In this document: positions 56,918 to 64,000 of the stretch, one piece after another
Position numbering within the stretch: position 1 is the first letter of the stretch
Layout of the letters: each line of letters begins with the position of its first letter
DNA from: Camellia lanceoleosa
Lineage: Eukaryota; Streptophyta; Magnoliopsida; Ericales; Theaceae
Reading direction: 5' to 3'
Assembly: GCA_025200525.1 (NCBI GenBank)
Contig: CM045762.1
Location: forward strand, 30,460,196 to 30,524,195
DNA length: 64,000 nucleotides
Translations under genes and position numbers: made by a program
Notes under the pieces: model-generated
Told to the model about the DNA's origin: nothing
The model's database searches: none
Seen by the model: only the letters and a program-made list of their open reading frames with translations

Positions 56918-57335
56918 CTTAGGAATTTATATAATCTTCTCCGATTGATGCATGCTGTGTGTGGAAAAATCCTACAAAATTTCCCTATGCAACTCAACAA
57001 AAAAACAGAAAAAAGAAATCACAATCAACAGTCTGGAAAATTATTCAGTAGTCCTTCAATACTACTGTGGCAGATGTACATTGCACTTCAGACTAATAAG
57101 ACCACGCAAAAAGAGGCTGCCCAAAATTCACATCTATTTATGGAAATTGTCATATTCCCATAAATATAATGAAGTTAATTCCGTGTCAAATCAAGTACAA
57201 AATTGTTTCAGAAGGAATAATTATAATTTCAGCCAGAAATTCAGGTCATTAAATTAAATCTAGACGTCACTAACAGTAAATTACAGCTTCAAACATATTG
57301 AAACCAAAAGAGAACCTACCTGTACATATATAGTG

Positions 57336-60300
57336 TCATGTTGGAATTCTTTTAAGTAGTTTGTACACGCCGAAAACATTCTTCTGCTGCCAAAGGAATG
57401 GAATGAAGAACGACCGATACAACGGAGGTGATAGCTCCCTGTCCAGATATGGCAACGCCGCAACGATCTAAGGTACAAAGATATATTTAGAACAATTCAG
57501 AGAGAGAGAGAGAGAGAGAGGGAGGGAGAGGGAGAGGATTTGACCTCCCATGTTGACAAATTGCTTCCTCGAGAAGTGAAAGGTCGTTCAAGCTGCAACT
57601 CGATGAGGAAAGTACACTTATCAAGATCCAGGAGCTGCAAAATTATCACAAGAAAACGCAATTGCTTTATTTTGATACAGTTTCAGGACAGGAAGAGAAC
57701 ATAACAATTAAAAGAAAAATAAAAAATGTAGAGATAGATGATTTAATAAGTGGAAAGCATCTAATTACGTATTGCTCATCGGACGCCTTGTTCTTATTGT
57801 TGAAATATGGTGGTGCTGCTGAAGTCCCGCCCAAGGTAGAATTAAATGGGAATGGAAGAAGACCCCTGAACCCATCATCTATCCATTGAACTTGACCCAC
57901 ATGATCAGGAATGAAAAAGGATGATGGGAAGCGGTGCCATTCACTTCCAACACAAATTTGAGAACCTGCATCGCATAGGATGGAAAAGATGATTATGTGC
58001 ATACAAACTAGAGCAGAGATACATGACCCATCTAAGTAAGATTAGCCTCATCGGCATGACTTTTTTTTAATCCTTGTTGACCCATACAATCTAGATCATG
58101 TTTGTTTTTAGCTTGCAAAACAGTTCAACAAGGATTTTTTTTAGTGGGGTGGTGGGGTTGAATGATCATGAAAACTTGTAGCAAGAATAGCACGAAAAGT
58201 TCTGAATGATGAAAGGGGAAAAGAAAGCAAAAATAAGAGACATGCTAATAAAAGTGTATAAAATTCATTACAAACGCCAACACCACCAAAAAACTATCAG
58301 AAAAACTAGAAATGAATGAAATATTTGGGAATTATACCAGTACTCACAATATTTGTGAATAATAGAACAGTTGCATACACCAAGACATTTGTCTTGATGG
58401 TAAGCCTACTCAGAGAAGCAAGTCCAGCAGGTTAAAAACAGTCAGTTAGCTCCAATCCTGTCTTTTGGTAGATTATATTATCAAAACATTGCATATGATG
58501 AATAATCTAAATAAAGTATAATATGCACATACATACTTTCTCTGTAGGTATACATATGCCTATGGATACATAAATATGAACTTATATATAATAATAAGGG
58601 TTTATTTCACTTTCTACTCTTCAACTATTGCCAAATTGCCTACTTAGTCCCTGAAAGTGAAATTAACCTTAATAATAACAAAGATCAAAAAGGCATCTAA
58701 TTCTTTTCTAGAAGATAGAGATTTCAGACAGAACCACCCCTGCCCATCTTCTCAGCTAAGTAAATCAAATTTCAAAAGGATCCTTTCACGAGGAGGGAAC
58801 CTACATATCAATAGAACACAACCATTCAGCACTAAAGCAGATCAAGAATGGGGTGGGGTGTTATAATGCCAATAACTTGATCTTCTTTTCCAAACAGAAA
58901 CTGAATCATAACAAGCCAATAATTTCAAAAATCCCTACATTGATTTAAGAATTGTCACAAAGCTTTCTACTATTCAAGATCAATAAACAACATAAAAGGG
59001 GAAACTGATTCTCACCCATCCCTACATCAGCATGGTACTCCAAATGTTTGTATATCTCCAAAGGAGCAGAATAACCATGAATGAGGGAGAATGTTCGAGC
59101 ATGGGAGGAACATAAAACGAGGCCAAGAACCAGAGGTCTCACAGATTTTGCCATCTACATAAGCAAGAAAACAGAGATAATCAGTAATTAGCATCTCCCG
59201 CTGATATCACTAGAGATGATACCTGTCTTAGTAGAAGCTCACCGTAACAAGCAGAGAATTGTGATTGGGATTATATTTATCTTCGAAAAAATCAGGAATG
59301 CTCTCAATGACAGCTGAGGCAGCTACACAAATAAGTGGGTATATTGGATAGAGGAATCTGCAATGGCAGGTAAATAAATTAGGAGTCACTAAATACATCT
59401 CTAAATCTGCACATAATTAACACCACTTCAAGCTAGACTGGAGAAGAAAATCTTGTAAAGTCAAAGGTAATGCATGGGATAAAAGCGCTTGGAAGCTAAA
59501 AAGCATGGGATAAAGTCAAAGGTAATGCATGGGATAAAGTCAAAGGTAATCTAAAAAGCGGTTGCGGTCGCCGTAACGGTGGCGGTGACGTGATTCTTGA
59601 TTCTTGAGGTGTAAAGGCCGTAGTGTAACGGTTATGATAACCGTGAATTTTTTTATTTTTCGCACAATTTGAAAAAAACTTACCGATACGCATATTTTTT
59701 TTCCATGATCATATTTACTGGGTTAAAAATAAATATTGATCAATTTTTGTAAATTTTTAAGTGTGATCCAATACATTTTATATTTTTAAATCACTATAAA
59801 CTGAATTTTTTACATTTTATTTTAATAATTAATGACTTTATATTTTATAAAAAATTAATCACTAACTATTATATATAAGATAAATAATGACAAAAGTAAG
59901 AGAATAAATAAGAGCCTAAATATATATATATATATACATATTTTAACCAAGCCAAATAGATAATGACCACACTTATTATTATTATTATTTTCAAACAATA
60001 TATAGATAGACACACACAAACAAAATGATTTAGTGATAGCAGCTGAATAGAATAGCACAGGTCTTATAATTTCAACAAATTAATAACATGTTCTTCATCT
60101 TCCCTCTTCTTTCTCTCTCTCTCTATCTCATGCTCCTCTATTTTCTCTCTTTATCTTCCGTCTTCTCTCTATCCCTTTTCCCCCATTTTCAGCTTTTTTT
60201 TTTGTGTATTTTTTTTAAAGAAACAATTTGAAACCGTTACGTAACGGTACGTAACAAGCCGTTATGGCTATTATGGCACCGTTATGACCGTTACAGCAGG

Positions 60301-63298
60301 CGCTACGACCGACACACCTGTGAATCTCAATCACACTGCAAAAGCGGCCGTAACGGGTGGCGGTAACCGCCAAAACCGTTACGTAACGGCGTTACGTAAC
60401 GGTTGCGGCTGCTTTTTAAAACCTTGTTCCAAGCAAACATTAACACCCAAGAAGCCTCACCAAGCGATTTGAAATCCAAGCTGGCACACTAAATGAGAAA
60501 GCAGTTTGACGCCACAAGATCATCTGGCATTTGTCAAAATTATGCTAAAATGTCATTAGATAAAAGGGTAACTTGCAGAAAGTAAATGAGATTTCTTGCT
60601 GGTTTCTCATTGGCACACCATCTCATATACAACTTTGTTATAAATGAAACAGCCCACTAAATCCTCCTGGCAATAACCATTTGTTTATCAGTTCAGTTCT
60701 TTGCCTACTTGTTTTATGGGTTATGTCATTGGTAAAGAGTTACATAGGTGCCTAACCTACGTTACATGGACTAGGGTATGAGTATTAGGTGCAAGTGTAG
60801 GAGTGTGTCCAAACATCAGATCTTCCTAAACCTAAGATATTGGAATATGGATCCAAAAGTTAGGTATGGGTATGGAGACACGTCTTAAACACACAAATAT
60901 TAAATATTGTATATTGTATAATATTCTAAAATAAGATGTTGTAAATTATTTTAAAATGTACTTCCAATTAAATGGAAATTACGAAATTTATATCTCACAA
61001 TTGTGGGGAGAAGTTGAAAATATTTTTTTACTAGAAACTGTGAATGTCTTCTCTTTCACATATAAAATTAGAGGATCCAAAAGTCTAATTGAGTAATAGT
61101 GTCGCACACATATCCCACAACTTTAGCCTTGTCATATACAGTGGGCACAGGTATACTGGGGGAAGAAGAAGAGTCCGTGTAACTAAGAGGTTTCAGAATC
61201 CAAACAATCTCAGAAGCACAATAACATTTGAATATAGAATTAAATGGTGGATGATACCCGTGGCTCTCAAATAATGATCAGCTACATGTGGAAGCAAACT
61301 CCTAATACGCAAATGAAGCACCCTCATACATATTTCTCATTAAAGTACGAAGTATGGGTTGTCCATCAATCTACGAGTTGAGTTCACAATAGGGTCACAC
61401 AACAAAGGCTCTGCAAATTTGAGCACCCTCAAGCCTCACCCAGCCAGTAATGCTATTCAAGCATCAGACTAACTCCAAAGCACTATAGCAAGTCACACAG
61501 AATCAACAACTGTTTCTGTATTCCCTCACAAAGAGTTACTCTAGCTTAGCAATCTATGCTTGCCAGTTACGAATGCGACAGCCAGATTGGGCCTACCATC
61601 ATATTCATATGTCATCGTGGGACTTACAATGTGTTACTAGATGCAAAAATTAACCATGACAACTTGCAAGGCTTCAACTTGCAACTACGTCTCCAACAAA
61701 AAGCTCTGAACAATGCAGCTCAGTCATCATATCCATACAGAGATGGTATACTAAACCCAAAATACAAATATTTCCACTCAAATCAAAAAAGAGGGATGTG
61801 GTAAACTGAAGACCACAAGACAACTGCATTTATAAAGTGTTGAGCACTACCATTGACTATTGGCAGTAATTCATATCATGCCCTTAATAAAACTTGACAT
61901 AAACAAAGAGTAGGGAAACATAAAGAGGCATGGAATGAGTCCAACCTTTCTTCTTTGTGTGGCTGCAAAGACATAAATGCCAGCCAAATATAGATAGGTG
62001 AGACGACAATCAACAACTCTGGAGCATACTTCTTCCTTGCAATGGGCAGGATTCCAAGGAAAAGCAATGCAAGAACAAAGCAGAAGTTGAAATTATTAAA
62101 TCCATTCCTCAGATAATACAACGGCCCTTCAGTTCCATACAAGTGGCTCTCACCACCCCCCAAGACATTATATAATAACAGATTCAGAACAGATGATGTC
62201 CATCTTCTATAATAGCAGTAGTCAACAAGCAATGAGAGTGCCTAGAATGAATCCAGAACAATTTGTCAAGTAAAGATGAGATACCACAAATAACTTCAGA
62301 CAATTATAAACTTGTGTTACAAAAGCATGGGCATGAAAAATTCATGGGAAGAAACGATAACCAACGATTTAAACTTTACTTACCAGAAGCATAAGGGACA
62401 TGACAGCCCCTGCAAGAAATGCATGTTTGAACCTTCTAATCAATGAGCAAATTGTTATTGGCAGAAAAGCCAAGACTGAAAATGGCCAACCAAGAACAAC
62501 CCCAACAACTGCAACTGCGACTGCCATGGCAGGTTTCTCAAAAAGAAATAATGCAGATGAGAGAGATATGGCATACATTGAGAACGAACTGGGCAAGAAA
62601 CCTACAAATATAGCACAGATGACAGATAAAAATTCTGACAAGAATAACATCAAGAAGCATTTCTTATTTATATATATTTTTTAAAGGATGAATATGGAGA
62701 GTATGGTAAAACTAACATTTGGCTCCTAAAAAGATGCCTTGCACTGTGTTTGGTTCATTGATTTGAGCAGAGATTTGGAAAGGGAAATGAAAAATGTAAG
62801 TCAAATGTGAATGAAATATACCTACATTTTACACACCTTTTCCCTTTCCCTTTCCAAATTCACGAACCAAACATAGCCTTATTGCAAGATCTATAGTAGC
62901 ACAATGTGAGAAAATGGGATAGCACTTCAATGAGCGAGGCTTGCTCACTTGTGCTAGCAAAAAAGCAACCACTAGTTAAGCATAGCATTGCAAGCGCATA
63001 ACAAGCAAGGCGTTTTCCATATTTCCTTGAAAGGGCTATTATGAGAGCAGCCTCTGTGATGACAGAGAGGAGACCAAGGAAGATTCTTACAGCATAGAAT
63101 ACTCTCACCTGGAAGGTAGAATACTAATTAGTTGAAACTGCACAAAGTTGACGAAGTAAAATTGTGCCAAGTCAGGGAATAATATATCTGAAACTGCAAA
63201 AGTATCTTACTTTTTCCTCACTAAACAACCAGGAAGCTGGTCCACCCACTAACTTATGAAAAAGAAGGTACAGGTATGAGCGAAGTGCAAACTGGGAG
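57336..63298 (-). CDS. ALG9: Dolichyl-P-Man alpha-1,2-mannosyltransferase ALG9 (partial: 5' exons outside window)
   Basis: Nine exons on the - strand: 63298-63211, 63108-62949, 62601-62384, 62241-61946, 59357-59243, 59154-59016, 57965-57769, 57634-57545 and 57467-57336 (stop TGA). All splice sites are GT-AG and all phases agree; together about 478 residues. ALG9 (GT22 family) is a multi-pass ER membrane enzyme that adds two alpha-1,2 mannoses to the lipid-linked N-glycan precursor from dolichol-P-mannose. Seen: FALRSYLYL, VRVFYAVRIFLGL, SRKYGKR, FLPSSFSMYAISLSS, GWPFS, YRRWTSSVLNLL, GGGESHLYGTEGPLYY, the family HKEER motif split by an intron, GYSAPLEIY, VGSEWHRFPSSFF and WIDDGFRGLLPFPF. The first about 95 residues, with the acidic catalytic loop after the first membrane segment, are not found in 63299-64000. 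Introns hold MITEs. Confidence 0.93.
57499..57537. repeat. (GA)n microsatellite in the last ALG9 intron
   Basis: GAGAGA run continuing into GGGAGGGAGAGGG; on the ALG9 strand it is a CT-rich stretch in the last intron, about 30-70 bp upstream of the final acceptor site. Confidence 0.85.
59459..59550. repeat. Short tandem repeat next to the intron insert
   Basis: AAGTCAAAGGTAATGCATGG occurs three times (59459, 59515, 59539 region, the last truncated at GGTAATCT). Confidence 0.75.
59551..60425. mobile_element. Foldback/MITE-like insert with GTTACGTAACG ends in ALG9 intron
   Basis: The left end CTAAAAAGCGGTTGCGGTCG and the right end (reverse complement TTTTAAAAAGCAGCCGCAAC) match; both ends carry GTAACGG and CGTTACGTAACG variants with GGCGGTAACCGCC inside. 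The middle is AT-rich with an ATT run. No transposase. Confidence 0.65.
62741..62878. mobile_element. Tourist-like MITE in an ALG9 intron
   Basis: GCACTGTGTTTGGTTCATTG at the left and the right end CACGAACCAAACATAGC are inverted copies. It is the same family as 33875-34045 (CTGTGTTTGGTT, TTTCCCTTTCC shared). Confidence 0.75.
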
Positions 63299-64000
63299 CT
63301 GCAGGAGACACATCGGAAAACAAAATCTAATCAACACCCAATTAGTACCCATTAATGGATGTTTGGGAGGGGAGGGATTGGGTACATACCTACCCTTTGA
63401 AATAAATGCACAAAGTGGCTATTCTCAGACTTGAACCCATTACCTCAAGGTTAATAGGCCAAGGTTTTAATCACTAAACCAGTGATTACCCGTAAAAACA
63501 AAATCCAATCAAGAAAAAAAATTCCAAAGCACTTCAAGCTCCAGCAACACTTTTGAGAATTGTAAAACAAACTAAATCCCTAAATGATAATAGAAAAATA
63601 TTATTCAAAAAAAAAAAAAAAAAAAAGGAACTTTAATGTTGATAAGCATTATAATTTAGGAAAACCCATATTAAGACACATCCAAGATTATATATTAGTA
63701 AAAGAAAGGAAAGCAACTTGCCAAGAACCAAGTAGGAAAATAGGGTTTCCAGAGAAAGAAACATTAAAATGGATCAGATTACATGTGTCACAGAAGGCAT
63801 TTCATTACCACTTTAGTAATAAGATAGAAAGGATTACTAACAACAGAATGCTTAGTCCGTTAGCAATGGAATCAGGGGAGTCTGTTGCGGCTGACTATGA
63901 AGGATCTGTTCGCGAGCCAGTGGCGAATGCTTTCAAGGGGGATGAGCCTCCTTGCCCAGGAGAGGTGTTGGGTGTTATCTCAGATTCAGGAGGTAAGTAA
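63299..64000. other. ALG9 intron and an unrecognised open stretch
   Basis: No ALG9 exon is visible here. A 20-base A run lies at 63608-63627. After it, a + strand frame of about 125 codons (63628-64000) stays open (FPEKETLKWIRLHVSQKAFH, ESGESVAADYEGSVREPV) and ends with GAG/GTAAGT, which looks like a splice donor. I do not recognise the product; it may be part of a retroelement. Confidence 0.4.

Noticed and set aside
56891..57257. Two overlapping + strand frames downstream of ALG9
   Set aside because: No domain motifs, overlapping in different frames, antisense to the ALG9 3' flank; chance open frames.
59496..59693. - strand frame with a repeated TLSHALPL motif
   Set aside because: Produced by the short tandem repeat at 59459-59550 in an ALG9 intron.

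Overview
This window is nuclear DNA from a flowering plant, probably a dicot. The evidence is two intron-bearing eukaryotic genes embedded in AT-rich DNA full of plant-type transposons: Tat-clade Ty3/gypsy elements with an extra RNase H, a plant mobile domain gene, a Transposase_28-type antisense gene, Helitron-like ends and MITEs. Only two host genes are visible in 64 kb. One is a six-exon, apparently intact MurA-type enolpyruvyl transferase (30172-33855, +). The other is the 3' nine exons of ALG9, the ER alpha-1,2-mannosyltransferase (63298-57336, -), whose 5' exons lie beyond the right edge.

Layout. Bases 1-26170 are one old, large Ty3/gypsy element (element A) whose 5' part is outside the window. 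Its degenerate pol runs on the + strand (1-5904). A plant mobile domain (PMD) gene runs antisense downstream (12020-6228), then comes a 102-bp minisatellite, and a 3' LTR closes it at 25296-26170. Two later insertions sit inside it: a 2.9-kb solo LTR exactly inside the PMD reading frame (7807-10682, 5-bp duplication ATTGC), and a complete 11.3-kb Tat element B (13619-24917). Element B carries its own, unrelated antisense spliced gene and an array of hairpin-forming 55-bp repeats.

26171-30171 holds AT-rich spacer, a local duplication (one copy split by another solo LTR), and a long-TIR MITE that ends about 60 bp before the MurA start codon. Another MITE starts 19 bp after the MurA stop. 34069-49758 is a train of Helitron-like non-autonomous elements. 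The first is split by element C (36611-42431), a young chromovirus-like element with 1.92-kb LTRs, a gag gene and no pol.

50490-53030 is the strangest structure: a foldback element whose two arms are arrays of the same AT-rich palindromic module alternating with GC-rich spacers, about 8 copies in one direction and 11-12 in the other. 53031-57300 is AT-rich spacer with a long-TIR MITE and a LINE fragment. The rest is ALG9 with transposon-filled introns.

The two host genes have no shared pathway (plastid peptidoglycan-type chemistry versus ER N-glycan assembly). The transposons are related by nesting: A is oldest, then the solo LTR and B (LTRs about 5% apart by eye), and C is the youngest (about 1.6%). 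All exon boundaries and identities come from reading the sequence and family knowledge; no database search was run.
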